From NCBI RefSeq assembly GCF_009600315.1, contig NZ_WIWC01000002.1:62001-126000 (forward strand): 64,000 nt of DNA. Direction: 5' to 3'. Below are positions 51,334-63,649 of the stretch, one piece after another. Origin of the DNA: Pseudomonas helleri (GTDB lineage: Bacteria; Pseudomonadota; Gammaproteobacteria; Pseudomonadales; Pseudomonadaceae). The notes below the pieces were generated by a model. The model was not told the origin of the DNA. It worked only from the letters and a program-made list of their open reading frames with translations, and did not search any database. Every line of letters begins with the position of its first letter. Position 1 is the stretch's first letter. Made by a program: the position numbers and the translations under genes.

Positions 51334-52112
51334 TGAAAAAGCTATTTGCGGTTTTGATGCTGGCGCTATTGCCTGTCTTCTCTTATGCGGCTGAGCAGGG
51401 TGTGCAGCTCGACAAGGTCGACATTGATGTGTCTGACAAAGCAGCCTTGCAGGATGGTGCGCGTACGTTCGCCAACTACTGCATGGGTTGTCACAGTGCC
51501 AAGTTCCAGCGCTATGAGCGGGTGGCCGATGATTTGGGTATCCCTCATGACGTCATGCTCGACAATCTGGTGTTTACCGGGGCCAAGATTGGCGACCATA
51601 TGAACATCGGTATGCAGCCTGAGGACGCCAAGGCCTGGTTTGGTGCTGCCCCTCCCGACTTGACGCTGGTGGCACGTGTACGCGGTACGGACTGGTTGTA
51701 CAGCTACCTGCGTGCGTTCTACGAAGATCCTTCGCGCCCTTGGGGAGTGAACAACAAAGTCTTCCCGAATGTGGGCATGCCTAACGTTCTGGCGCCGTTG
51801 CAAGGTCGTCAGGTTATCGGCTGCAAGCAAGTACAGATCGTAGAAGATGGCAAGAAGCAGTATGATCCGCTCACTGGCACGCCTTTGACACATGAAGCAT
51901 GCGACCAGCTGACAGTGCTGCCTAATACCGGCGCACTGACAGAAGAGCAGTTCGATGAGAAGATCAAGAACCTTGTGACCTTCCTGGCCTACTCGGCCAA
52001 CCCGGTAAAGCTGCAGCATCAGCGCATCGGGACCTACGTTCTGCTCTATCTGGCCTTCCTGTTCGTATTCGCTTATCTGCTCAAGCGCGAATACTGGAAA
52101 GATGTGCACTGA
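51333..52112 (+). CDS. petC: Cytochrome c1 subunit of the bc1 complex
   Basis: Membrane-anchored c-type cytochrome of 259 residues. The signal peptide ends near SYA. The heme site CMGCH follows at about residue 53, and the sixth ligand Met is probably in FPNVGMPNVLAPL. The C-terminal anchor is YVLLYLAFLFVFAYLLKREYWKDVH. It receives electrons from the Rieske subunit and passes them to soluble cytochrome c. Last gene of petABC. Confidence 0.96.
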   Translation: MKKLFAVLMLALLPVFSYAAEQGVQLDKVDIDVSDKAALQDGARTFANYCMGCHSAKFQRYERVADDLGIPHDVMLDNLVFTGAKIGDHMNIGMQPEDAKAWFGAAPPDLTLVARVRGTDWLYSYLRAFYEDPSRPWGVNNKVFPNVGMPNVLAPLQGRQVIGCKQVQIVEDGKKQYDPLTGTPLTHEACDQLTVLPNTGALTEEQFDEKIKNLVTFLAYSANPVKLQHQRIGTYVLLYLAFLFVFAYLLKREYWKDVH

Positions 52113-52184
52113 TAGATTTACACGCAATGCTGTTAATCGTGCGCGCCCAAGGTGTCTCTTAAAGGTAACCAGGCAGGATGTGAG

Positions 52185-52219
52185 AGGGGCAAGGTGTATG
52201 CCTTGCCCCTCCGGATTTT
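52185..52219 (+). terminator. Intrinsic terminator after petC
   Basis: AGGGGCAAGG and CCTTGCCCCT form a 10-bp stem with a TGTATG loop, followed by CCGGATTTT. Confidence 0.75.
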
Positions 52220-52294
52220 GCAGTTACCGGAGGCGTTCCTTGGGCGTGTTCGTTTTGCCGCTCCTGATAATTTCAACAAGCGAGGAGGACCGCC

Positions 52295-52912
52295 ATGGGC
52301 GTGACCAATCGGTTGGCCTGTTACTCCGACCCAGCAGACCACTATTCTCACCGAGTGCGCATTGTGCTCGCAGAGAAAGGCGTCAGCGCCGAGATCATCA
52401 GTGTGGAGGCGGGTCGTCAACCGCCGAAGCTGATCGAAGTGAACCCTTACGGCAGCCTGCCAACCTTGGTCGATCGTGACCTGGCGTTGTGGGAGTCGAC
52501 TGTAGTCATGGAATATCTGGATGAGCGTTATCCGCATCCACCGTTGTTGCCGGTGTATCCGGTAGCGCGCGCCAACAGTCGTCTGCTGATCCACCGTATC
52601 CAGCGTGACTGGTGTGTTCTGGTCGACTTGATTCTCGACTCCAAGACCAAAGAGCCGGCTCGGGTTCAGGCCCGCAAAGAGCTGCGTGAGAGCCTGACAG
52701 GGGTTTCTGCATTATTTGCCGACAAACCTTTTTTCCTCAGTGATGAGCAAAGTCTGGTCGACTGCTGTCTATTGCCGATACTCTGGCGCCTGCCTGTTTT
52801 GGGTATTGAATTGCCGCGGCCAGCCAAGCCGTTGCTCGACTATATGGAGCGCCAGTTTGCGCGTGAGGCTTTCCAGGCAAGTTTGTCTGGTGTCGAACGC
52901 GACATGCGCTAA
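52295..52912 (+). CDS. sspA: Stringent starvation protein A
   Basis: A glutathione S-transferase-fold protein of 205 residues that binds RNA polymerase and alters promoter choice in stationary phase and stress; it influences virulence and acid tolerance in related species. The N-terminal thioredoxin-like half reads [24 protein letters not shown] and [37 protein letters not shown]. The C-terminal half is helical. GAGGAG precedes the ATG. sspB follows 16 nt later. Confidence 0.95.
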   Translation: MGVTNRLACYSDPADHYSHRVRIVLAEKGVSAEIISVEAGRQPPKLIEVNPYGSLPTLVDRDLALWESTVVMEYLDERYPHPPLLPVYPVARANSRLLIHRIQRDWCVLVDLILDSKTKEPARVQARKELRESLTGVSALFADKPFFLSDEQSLVDCCLLPILWRLPVLGIELPRPAKPLLDYMERQFAREAFQASLSGVERDMR

Positions 52913-52928
52913 GGCTTAGGAGCCCTCG

Positions 52929-53342
52929 ATGAATTCAAGCAGACCTTACCTGGTACGTGCGCTCTATGAGTGGATCGTTGATAACGATTGCACGCCGCAC
53001 ATGCTGGTTAACTCTGACTACCCGAAGGTGCAAGTGCCTGCGGGTTTTGCCAGTGACGGGCAGATTGTCCTGAATGTTTCGCCAACCGCCGTGCGCAATC
53101 TGCATATGGACAACGAAGCGGTAAGCTTTGAAGGGCGTTTTGGTGGTGTGCCGCATACGCTGTACGTGCCTATCCCGGCCATCATGGGCATCTATGCTCG
53201 TGAGAATGGCGAGGGCATGGTGTTTGACCTTGAAGAGCACCTGGGTGGTGATGACGAGGTTGAGCCGCAAGATGATGGGCCGCCGCCAGGTACTGAGCCG
53301 CCGAGACCTTCGGGTCGGCCAAGCCTGAAAGTGGTCAAGTAA
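52929..53342 (+). CDS. sspB: Stringent starvation protein B (ClpXP adaptor)
   Basis: Adaptor of 137 residues that brings ssrA-tagged proteins to the ClpXP protease. The folded part (about 1-105) starts RPYLVRALYEWIVDNDCTPHMLVNSDYP and includes IVLNVSPTAVRNLHMDNEAVSFEGRFGG. A flexible Pro-rich linker leads to the ClpX-binding tail RPSLKVVK. Follows sspA in one operon and ends at a terminator. Confidence 0.96.
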   Translation: MNSSRPYLVRALYEWIVDNDCTPHMLVNSDYPKVQVPAGFASDGQIVLNVSPTAVRNLHMDNEAVSFEGRFGGVPHTLYVPIPAIMGIYARENGEGMVFDLEEHLGGDDEVEPQDDGPPPGTEPPRPSGRPSLKVVK

Positions 53343-53344
53343 TA

Positions 53345-53373
53345 AAAAAGGCGACCTTGAGGTCGCCTTTTTT
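53345..53373. terminator. Bidirectional intrinsic terminator
   Basis: AAAAAGGCGACC and GGTCGCCTTTTT pair around TTGA, between sspB and the convergent dolP. Confidence 0.9.
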
Positions 53374-53389
53374 GTGCCTGACGTTCTGG

Positions 53390-54561
<1,172 letters not shown>

Positions 54562-54698
54562 CTATGTGACCTTAAGTAGGGCGGCTGGTCGGGCGTGATT
54601 CAGGCGTTCCTGAGTGACTTCCCGGCACAAGAATGTGCAGCCCGCAAAGCAAAGCAAATATCGTTTAAAACAGGGTGCTGGATAGGCCTGGCAGCCCA

Positions 54699-55061
54699 TT
54701 AGCTGTCAAAGGCGTTCCGTAGCCAGTTCAAGTGAGGTGTTGCGCTGTCCATGGCAATAACGTCGAATCGGCACGGGTAATTGGCCCAGCGCGTCTCGCG
54801 TTGCAAAAAGTACTGAGCGGCAAGGATCAGTTTTTGACGCTTGCGTGTGTCAATGCTGGCCAGTGCTCCACCCCATTGTGCGTGTTGCCGGTAACGAACT
54901 TCGACGAATACTACTGTATCGCCGTCAAGCATGACCAGATCCAGCTCGCCGCGTTTGCACAGCCAGTTTTGCGCCAGCAGCCGCAGGCCATGTTGCTCAA
55001 GATGCCGCAGCGCCAGGCGCTCGGCATCTTTACCTGTGTTCTGGCTGGAGCGGTCAGGCAT
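54699..55061 (-). CDS. yraN: YraN/UPF0102-family endonuclease-like protein
   Basis: A 120-residue protein of the restriction-endonuclease-like UPF0102 family. GKDAERLALRHLEQHGLRLLAQNWLCKRGELDLVMLDGDTVVFVEVRYR has the typical Glu, Asp and ExR/K catalytic-type residues. The family's function is uncertain; competence-related and DNA-processing roles are suggested elsewhere. Its start overlaps the end of lpoA by 1 nt, so both are co-translated. Confidence 0.9.
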   Translation of the reverse strand: MPDRSSQNTGKDAERLALRHLEQHGLRLLAQNWLCKRGELDLVMLDGDTVVFVEVRYRQHAQWGGALASIDTRKRQKLILAAQYFLQRETRWANYPCRFDVIAMDSATPHLNWLRNAFDS

Positions 55062-56812
55062 CAGTTCGGGGTATCAGGCAGGCGTTGGACCTGGCCATTA
55101 ACAAACTCGGCCCATGGCAACTGGCGCTCAACGTGCTGGGTTGGGCTCATGCCGAGGCTGCCGGACAAACCGTCAATCCGGCTATCAGGCAATGCCTTGA
55201 GTTGGCCCAGGCGAGAAGTCAGCGTGTACGCATCAACACCCATTGCATAGAGGCGTCCCAGGCTGCCAGCCGCTTGAGGCCACTGCGCGGCAACTTGCTG
55301 GCGCAGAGGATTACCCGGTTCAAGCAGCCAAGGTGTTTCGCAAAAACGTACGCCGTTCATGTCGTTGTACTGGTCCTGATTGCCGCTCGCACTGAAAACG
55401 TGGGACGTGGCATACACAGGCAGGTCGCTGGCATATTGGTAATTGAGGGTCGGCTTGATCTGTTGGGCTTGCTGAGGGGTGGCTGCCAAAAACAGGAACT
55501 GCATTGGCTCGCTCGAGTTTTTGCGCTGCTGCACCAAATCGCCCACTTGCTGGGCCAATGCAACGGGTTGGTCGATGTATTCAATGCCGACAACGCTGCC
55601 GCCGTGGGCAACCCATTCCTGACGGAAGGCGTTAAGTACGCGCTCGCCCCATTCGCCTTTAGGCACCATGGCGCCAGCGCGGGTCAAGCCATCGGCACGT
55701 GCGCGGCGAGCCACTTCGCGGGCTTCGTCTTCAGCGGCCAAGCCAAACTGAAACAGCTGAGCCGGGCCTTTAGTGCCCTCGCTGTAGTTCAGGGCCAGTG
55801 TGGTAATGGGCAATTGCGAGCGCGCATTGAGTTGCTTGACCAGTGTTTTTTCAAGTGGGCCGACTACCAGTTGCACGCCATCGGCTTGGGCCTGACGATA
55901 AAAATCATCCAGCGATGTCAGGCGTGAGCTGTCATAAAACTGGATGCTCGGCGGGTTTTGACCGGCCTGTTGAGCTTGATAGTGAGCAGCGACGAAGCCG
56001 TCTCGCAGCGCTTTGCTGACCGAAGCCAGTTGGCCTTCTTGCGGCAGCAGCAGCGCAATTTTGGTCAGGGGCTGGCTGGCCAGTTCCTTGAGTTTGACAA
56101 GAGGTGTAGGCAGCTGGATAGCGGCAGGGTGAGCAGGGTTCTGGGCGCGCCATTGGTCAATGGCCGTTTGTTGTTCCTGTACGGTGCCGGCACGCTTCAC
56201 TGCCAGGGCCAAGGACATCCAGCCACCCAGCACGTCATTGCCTGAAGCTTGTAATTGCTCGACCGGCAACGCGGCAACCAGCGTCCAGATAGCTTCATTG
56301 TTGCTGTTGGCTGAATCGCCCGTCAGATGTGCACTCATGGCTACACGTTCTCGCGCAGCCGCGAGGGTTTGGTCGTCGGCTTCGAGAGCGCGGGCATGAA
56401 CGGTGTGCGTGCGCACCTGCAAGTCGGCTGGCATCTCGTCAAGGCGAGCGACGCTCGGGTGGCTCAATGCGGTCAGTGCGGCTTTAGGGTCGTTGCGGTT
56501 CATGGCCAGTTCAGCGGCCAGCGTGCTGGCAAACACCTGCTGGGCGGGTTTAAGTTGATCCACCGGAACCTGGGCGAGAATCTGCGCGGCGCGCTCGTTG
56601 ATTTGCTGGCGCATGGCGAGGTCGGCCGCGGACAAGCGCAGCAGCGCGGCCTCTTGCGGATCCTGGCTGGCGGACGCCTGTTGCAGCAGCTGTTCAAGGC
56701 TGGCGTCCGGGGTGCGGGGGAGTTCGCCAAGGCTGGACGAAGGCGAGCTGGCGCAAGCCGCCAAAAGGGCAGCAAGGCAGAGGGCAGTGAACAGCCGCAG
56801 GCAAACGATCAT
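55061..56812 (-). CDS. lpoA: Penicillin-binding protein activator LpoA
   Basis: Outer-membrane lipoprotein of 583 residues that reaches across the periplasm to activate PBP1a. The lipobox LLAAC ends the signal peptide (Cys near residue 20). An N-terminal TPR-like helical domain (to about 240) is followed by a periplasmic-binding-like domain (KIALLLPQEGQLASVSKALRDGF, VGPLEKTLVKQL, NDMNGVRFCETPWLL). Slightly shorter than E. coli LpoA. The ATG at 56812 has AGGA about 8 nt upstream. First gene of lpoA-yraN-diaA-dolP; divergent from rsmI. Confidence 0.93.
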   Translation of the reverse strand: MIVCLRLFTALCLAALLAACASSPSSSLGELPRTPDASLEQLLQQASASQDPQEAALLRLSAADLAMRQQINERAAQILAQVPVDQLKPAQQVFASTLAAELAMNRNDPKAALTALSHPSVARLDEMPADLQVRTHTVHARALEADDQTLAAARERVAMSAHLTGDSANSNNEAIWTLVAALPVEQLQASGNDVLGGWMSLALAVKRAGTVQEQQTAIDQWRAQNPAHPAAIQLPTPLVKLKELASQPLTKIALLLPQEGQLASVSKALRDGFVAAHYQAQQAGQNPPSIQFYDSSRLTSLDDFYRQAQADGVQLVVGPLEKTLVKQLNARSQLPITTLALNYSEGTKGPAQLFQFGLAAEDEAREVARRARADGLTRAGAMVPKGEWGERVLNAFRQEWVAHGGSVVGIEYIDQPVALAQQVGDLVQQRKNSSEPMQFLFLAATPQQAQQIKPTLNYQYASDLPVYATSHVFSASGNQDQYNDMNGVRFCETPWLLEPGNPLRQQVAAQWPQAAGSLGRLYAMGVDAYTLTSRLGQLKALPDSRIDGLSGSLGMSPTQHVERQLPWAEFVNGQVQRLPDTPN

Positions 56813-57030
56813 GTAGTGTTCCTGATACTCGAACAATGGAGGGGGGGAAGTGTACCCAAGCGCTGGCCGGGGCGCGATGTTACCTTCGTTAAAGCTTAAA
56901 TTTAGATCACATATACGACGTGTGACGGCCGAAGTTTTTCGATTAAGCGGTTAACGGCCATTCTGGAGGGTGCTTTCAAGAGGGGTCTAGGCGTTACAAT
57001 GGCGCCTTTAACTCTCATGAGGTGTGCGTT

Positions 57031-57903
57031 TTGACTGCTCCAGGTGCAATGAATTCCGTTGTCGGCTCGCTTTATGTGGTGGCCACGCCCATCGGTAACC
57101 TGGACGACATCAGTGCGCGTGCGCTCAAAGTGTTGCGCGAGGTGTCGCTGATTGCGGCCGAAGACACGCGTCACTCCCTGCGTTTAATGCAGCATTTCGG
57201 TATTTCCACGCCGTTGGGCGCCTGCCACGAACATAACGAACGTGAAGAAGGCAGCCGGTTTATTCAGCGGTTGCTGGCCGGTGAAGACGTGGCCCTGATC
57301 TCCGATGCGGGCACGCCGCTGATTTCTGATCCCGGTTACCACCTGGTGCGTCAGGCGCGGGCCGCAGGCGTCAAGGTGGTTCCGGTGCCAGGGGCTTGCG
57401 CCTTGATTGCAGCCTTGTCTGCGGCAGGTTTGCCTTCAGACCGTTTTATCTTCGAAGGCTTTCTGCCAGCCAAGGCTGTTGGGCGCCGTTCGCGGCTGGA
57501 ATTGTTGAAAGAAGAACCGCGCACTCTGATTTTCTATGAGGCGCCTCACCGTATTCTTGAGTGCCTGCAAGATCTGGAGCTGGTCTTTGGTCCCGAGCGT
57601 CCCGCGCTGCTGGCGCGTGAACTGACCAAAACCTTCGAGACGCTCAAGGGTTTGCCGCTGGCTGAGCTGCGGGCTTTCGTTGAAGGCGACAGCAATCAGC
57701 AGCGCGGGGAGTGCGTGGTTTTGGTGGCGGGCTGGACTGCACCTGAAACCGGTGAAGTGGTAAGCAGCGAGGCCATGCGGATTCTCGATCTGCTCCTTAA
57801 GGAAATGCCACTTAAGCGTGCCGCAGCCCTTGCCGCTGAAATAACGGGCGAACGCAAAAACGTTTTGTATCAAGTGGCGCTGGAAAAGCAAAAAGCCGAA
57901 TAA
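57031..57903 (+). CDS. rsmI: 16S rRNA (cytidine1402-2'-O)-methyltransferase RsmI
   Basis: SAM-dependent tetrapyrrole-methylase-fold enzyme of 290 residues that 2'-O-methylates C1402 in the decoding centre. GSLYVVATPIGNLDDISARALKVLREVSLIAAEDTRHS opens the domain; ISDAGTPLISDPGYHLV and VPVPGACALIAALSAAGLPSDRFIFEGFLP follow. The TTG at 57031 is chosen since GAGG lies about 9 nt upstream and gives the family's usual N terminus; ATG at 57049 is the alternative. Divergent from lpoA, followed by rnpB. Confidence 0.93.
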   Translation: MTAPGAMNSVVGSLYVVATPIGNLDDISARALKVLREVSLIAAEDTRHSLRLMQHFGISTPLGACHEHNEREEGSRFIQRLLAGEDVALISDAGTPLISDPGYHLVRQARAAGVKVVPVPGACALIAALSAAGLPSDRFIFEGFLPAKAVGRRSRLELLKEEPRTLIFYEAPHRILECLQDLELVFGPERPALLARELTKTFETLKGLPLAELRAFVEGDSNQQRGECVVLVAGWTAPETGEVVSSEAMRILDLLLKEMPLKRAAALAAEITGERKNVLYQVALEKQKAE

Positions 57904-58039
57904 GCGTGCTTTGGATAGTGGCTCTTTGATATTTGTTGGTTTGTTATTCTGCCGGCAAAAGGTTTGGCGACAGATGAATGTAGTGGCTATGTGGCTTTAG
58001 CGCTTGTTCTATACGCTCTGTACAGTTAACCTTTGCGCC

Positions 58040-58393
58040 GGAGAGTCGATTGGACAGTCGCTGCCCTCTATGAAAATTAGGGGGGGGAGGAAAGTCCGGG
58101 CTCCATAGGGCGAAGTGCCAGGTAATGCCTGGGAGGCGTGAGCCTACGGAAAGTGCCACAGAAAATAACCGCCTAAGCACTTCGGTGCCGGTAAGGGTGA
58201 AAAGGTGCGGTAAGAGCGCACCGCACGACTGGCAACAGTTCGTGGCTAGGTAAACCCCACTTGGAGCAAGACCAAATAGGGTCCCAAGGCGTGGCCCGCG
58301 CTGGGACCGGGTAGGTTGCTAAAGATGTCCAGTGATGGCCATCGTAGACGAATGACTGTTCACGACAGAACCCGGCTTACAGATCGACTCTCC
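58040..58393 (+). ncRNA. rnpB: RNase P RNA (class A)
   Basis: Catalytic RNA that cuts the 5' leader from tRNA precursors. The ends pair exactly: GGAGAGTCGAT (58040-58050) with ATCGACTCTCC (58383-58393), forming P1. Conserved blocks include GAGGAAAGTCCGGGCTCC near 58087, GCCTAAGCACTTCGGTGCCGG, ACAGAAAATAACCGCC and the 3' GACAGAACCCGGCTTA that closes P4. Length about 354 nt fits bacterial type A. It lies between rsmI and the mra cluster, as in other Pseudomonas. Confidence 0.95.
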
Positions 58394-58403
58394 ACCTTTT
58401 TTC

Positions 58404-58426
58404 ACCTGCTTGCGTCGCAAGCAGGT
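58404..58426. terminator. Inverted repeat after rnpB, possible terminator
   Basis: ACCTGCTTGCG and CGCAAGCAGGT form an 11-bp perfect stem with a single T between, just after a T-run (58397-58402). No T-run follows the stem on the plus strand, so it could be a processing or protection signal rather than a classic terminator. Confidence 0.4.
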
Positions 58427-58648
58427 CGCTGGTTGAAACATTACGTTACATCCCCTCGAAATATTCGCAAGCAAACACAATGGTGTAATGCCAAAAAGTT
58501 CTTACTCCTAACAAACTACTTTAAGTTTGAAGTCTAGAGCCCTGAGTTTGCTGTGTATCGTCTGCTGAAAAATCCTTTCGCTAATTGCTGTGCGTCTATT
58601 TACTTCGTTAAATCTCCGTTATGTAAGGATTTTCCTTAGGGCATCTCC

Positions 58649-58678
58649 TTGACGGTGTGGTGGGCGCATTCCTATAGT
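58649..58678 (+). promoter_or_regulatory. Sigma70-type promoter of the mra (dcw) cluster
   Basis: TTGACG (58649-58654) and TATAGT (58673-58678) are 18 nt apart; transcription should begin near 58685, just at the first MraZ box. The sequence from 58427 to here holds no gene. Confidence 0.7.
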
Positions 58679-58685
58679 GTGCGCA

Positions 58686-58710
58686 AGTGGAGAAAAGTGG
58701 CATAGAGTGG
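58686..58710 (+). promoter_or_regulatory. MraZ boxes (three AGTGG repeats)
   Basis: AGTGG occurs at 58686, 58696 and 58706, exactly 10 nt apart, between the promoter and mraZ. MraZ is known to bind direct repeats of this kind (TGGGN-type) and repress its own operon. Confidence 0.75.
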
Positions 58711-58751
58711 GTTTTTTCGACGTAAAACGCTAAAAAATGGAGTGACGCCTC

Positions 58752-59207
58752 GTGTTTCGCGGAGCTAACGCAATCAGTCTCGATGCCAAAGGTCGCCTCG
58801 CAATGCCGAGTCGATACCGTGACGAGCTGATTTCGAAGAGTTCCGGGCAACTGATCGTGACCATTGATGCAGTCGATCCCTGCTTATGTGTGTACCCGCT
58901 CGATGAGTGGGAACTGATAGAAACCAAGCTTCGTGCGTTGCCTTCGTTACGTGAAGAAAACCGTCGTTTGCAGCGCCTTTTGATTGGTAACGCCGTCGAC
59001 CTTGAGCTCGATGGCAGTGGTCGTTTTCTGGTTCCACCACGGTTGCGCGAATATGCCAGGTTGGATAAGCGCGCGATGCTGGTTGGCCAGCTGAACAAGT
59101 TTCAACTGTGGGACGAGGATGCCTGGGAAGCTGTTTCTGCCGCTGACCTTGCAGCCATTCAACAACCGGGCGCTATGCCTGAAGAACTGCGTGATTTAAT
59201 TCTGTGA
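58752..59207 (+). CDS. mraZ: Transcriptional regulator MraZ
   Basis: DNA-binding ring protein of 151 residues with two AbrB-like SpoVT domains that represses the division/wall cluster. Each half holds the family motif: [19 protein letters not shown] and [21 protein letters not shown]. It starts with GTG at 58752 (GGAG about 9 nt upstream). First gene of the dcw cluster; the next gene rsmH overlaps it by 4 nt. Confidence 0.95.
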   Translation: MFRGANAISLDAKGRLAMPSRYRDELISKSSGQLIVTIDAVDPCLCVYPLDEWELIETKLRALPSLREENRRLQRLLIGNAVDLELDGSGRFLVPPRLREYARLDKRAMLVGQLNKFQLWDEDAWEAVSAADLAAIQQPGAMPEELRDLIL

Positions 59208-60147
59208 CTATAGATAGCGACTTCAACCACATCACCGTACTGCTCGACGAAGCCGTAGAGGCTCTCGCCGTACGTCCTGATGGATGCTATCTGGATGGCA
59301 CCTTCGGTCGCGGCGGACATAGCCGCTTGATACTCCAGAAGCTTGGCCCTGAGGGGCGTCTCCTCGGGTTTGATAAAGATCCCCAAGCGATTGCCACCGG
59401 GCAAGCGCTAGCGGCCGAAGACGGCCGCTTTGTCATTGTGCAGCGCAGTTTTGCCGAGATGGGTTCTGAGGTCGCTGCGCGCGGTCTGGCGGGTAAGGTC
59501 AGCGGTGTACTGCTTGATCTTGGCGTGTCTTCGCCGCAGCTTGACGATCCTGAACGCGGCTTCAGCTTCATGAATGACGGCCCTTTGGATATGCGCATGG
59601 ACCCGAGTCAAGGGATCAGCGCAGCCGAATTTGTGAACACGGCTTCCCATGAAGAAATCACCCGCGTATTCAAAGAATACGGCGAAGAGCGTTTCTCGGG
59701 CCGCATGGCTCGCGCAGTCGTTGAGCGCCGCGAAATCAAACCGTTCGAACGCACGGGTGATCTTGCTGAAGTGTTAAAAACGGCCAATCCGGCCTGGGAG
59801 AAGGGCAAGCACCCGGCGACCCGAACTTTTCAAGGGTTGCGTATTCACGTCAACAACGAGCTGGGTGATCTGGAGGCGGGTCTCGAAGCGGCGCTGGAGG
59901 CGCTCGAAGTGGGCGGTCGTCTGGTTGTAATCAGCTTCCATTCGCTTGAAGACCGTATCGTTAAGTTGTTCATGCGCAAACTGGTCAAGGGCGAGCCCGA
60001 TAATTTGCCCCGCGGCCTGCCCGTACAGCACGTTGCCTTTATTCCCAAAATCAAGATCCACGGCAAGGCACAGACGGCTTCTGAAGCGGAGCTCAAAGCC
60101 AATCCGCGTTCGCGCAGCGCTGTTATGCGCGTCGCGGAGAAGCTTCG

Positions 60148-60151
<4 letters not shown>
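59204..60151 (+). CDS. rsmH: 16S rRNA (cytosine1402-N4)-methyltransferase RsmH
   Basis: SAM-dependent N4-methyltransferase of 315 residues acting on C1402 of 16S rRNA, the same base whose ribose is methylated by RsmI. Key blocks: [29 protein letters not shown] (SAM motif), [33 protein letters not shown] and [15 protein letters not shown]. Starts with GTG at 59204 overlapping mraZ. Formerly mraW. Confidence 0.96.
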
Positions 60152-62185
<2,034 letters not shown>

Positions 62186-62186
<1 letters not shown>

Positions 62187-63649
62187 TGTCCCTGAGCCTG
62201 AACAAGATTTTCCCCCACGCAGGCCACGATCTGTTGATCCGTGAGTTGGCCCTTGACAGTCGCAATGTGCGCGCCGGTGATTTGTTCCTCGCGGTGCCTG
62301 GCGGCAAGCTCGATGGCCGTGCGCATATGACTGATGCGTTGCAACGTGGCGCAGCCGCGGTGGCCTATGAAGTGGAAGGTGCAGATGTGTTGCCGATCAC
62401 GGCAGTGCCGCTGATTCCGGTCAAAGGCTTGGCCGCCCAGCTGTCGGATATCGCCGGACGCTTTTATGGCGAGCCGAGCCATCACCTGAATCTGGTGGGC
62501 GTCACGGGCACCAATGGCAAAACCAGCGTGACCCAATTGGTCGCACAAGCGCTTGACCTGCTGGGTCAGCATTGCGGCATCGTCGGCACTCTGGGCACTG
62601 GTTTTTATGGCGCGTTACACAGTGGCCGCCACACCACGCCGGACCCTATTTCGGTGCAAGCCATGCTGGCTGACCTGAAAAAGGCCGGCGCCAAAGCGGT
62701 TGCGATGGAAGTGTCGTCCCATGGGCTGGATCAGGGGCGCGTCAGTGCCTTGGCATTCGATGTCGCCGTACTGACCAACTTGTCCCGTGATCATCTGGAT
62801 TACCACGGCACCATGGAGGCATACGCTGCTGCCAAGGCCAAGCTGTTCGCCTGGTCTGATCTGCGCTGCCGCGTGCTGAATCTGGACGATGGGTTCGGTC
62901 GCCAACTGGCCGCTGAAAAACACGATTCTCGCCTGATCAGCTACAGCCTTGAAGACAGCAGCGCTTACCTGTATTGCCGTGCAGCGACGTTTGATGACGA
63001 GGGCGTGCGCGCCACGTTGGTGACGCCGCAAGGTGAGCATCACCTGCGCAGCACCTTGCTCGGGCGTTTCAACCTAAGCAATGTGCTGGCGGCAGTCGGC
63101 GCCTTGATGGGGCTGGACTATCCGCTGGATGACATTCTCAAAGTGCTGCCCAAGCTCGAAGGCCCGGTGGGGCGCATGCAGCGTTTGGGCGGCGGCGACA
63201 AACCGCTGGTGGTGGTCGACTATGCCCATACCCCGGATGCACTGGAAAAAGTGCTGCTGGCCATGCGGCCACATGCCAAAGGCCAGTTGTTGTGCCTGTT
63301 CGGTTGCGGTGGCGACCGTGATCGCGGCAAGCGTCCGTTAATGGCCGAGGTGGTAGAGCGCTTGGCTGATGGCGTGTTGGTTACCGATGACAATCCGCGG
63401 ACAGAAGCGCCTGCGCAAATTTTTGATGACATTCGAGCGGGCTTTGCTGCCCCCGATAACGTCACCTTCGTCGCCGGTCGAGGCGAGGCCATTGCCCGCC
63501 TTATTGGCAACGCTCGCGCGGAAGACGTGATTGTGTTGGCGGGCAAAGGTCATGAGGACTATCAGGAACTCAACGGCGTACGCTATGACTTCTCTGATCT
63601 GGTCGAAGCTCAAAAGGCGCTCGACGCTTGGGAGGCTCCACATGCTTAA
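62186..63649 (+). CDS. murE: UDP-N-acetylmuramoyl-tripeptide synthetase MurE
   Basis: ATP-dependent cytosolic ligase of 487 residues that adds meso-diaminopimelate to UDP-MurNAc-L-Ala-D-Glu. The P-loop is VGVTGTNGKTSVTQL; the DNPR motif in VTDDNPRTEAP marks the meso-Dap-specific form. HGLDQGRVSALAFDVAVLTNLSRDHLDYHG is the central-domain block. Starts at the ATG overlapping ftsI and overlaps murF by 8 nt. Confidence 0.96.
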
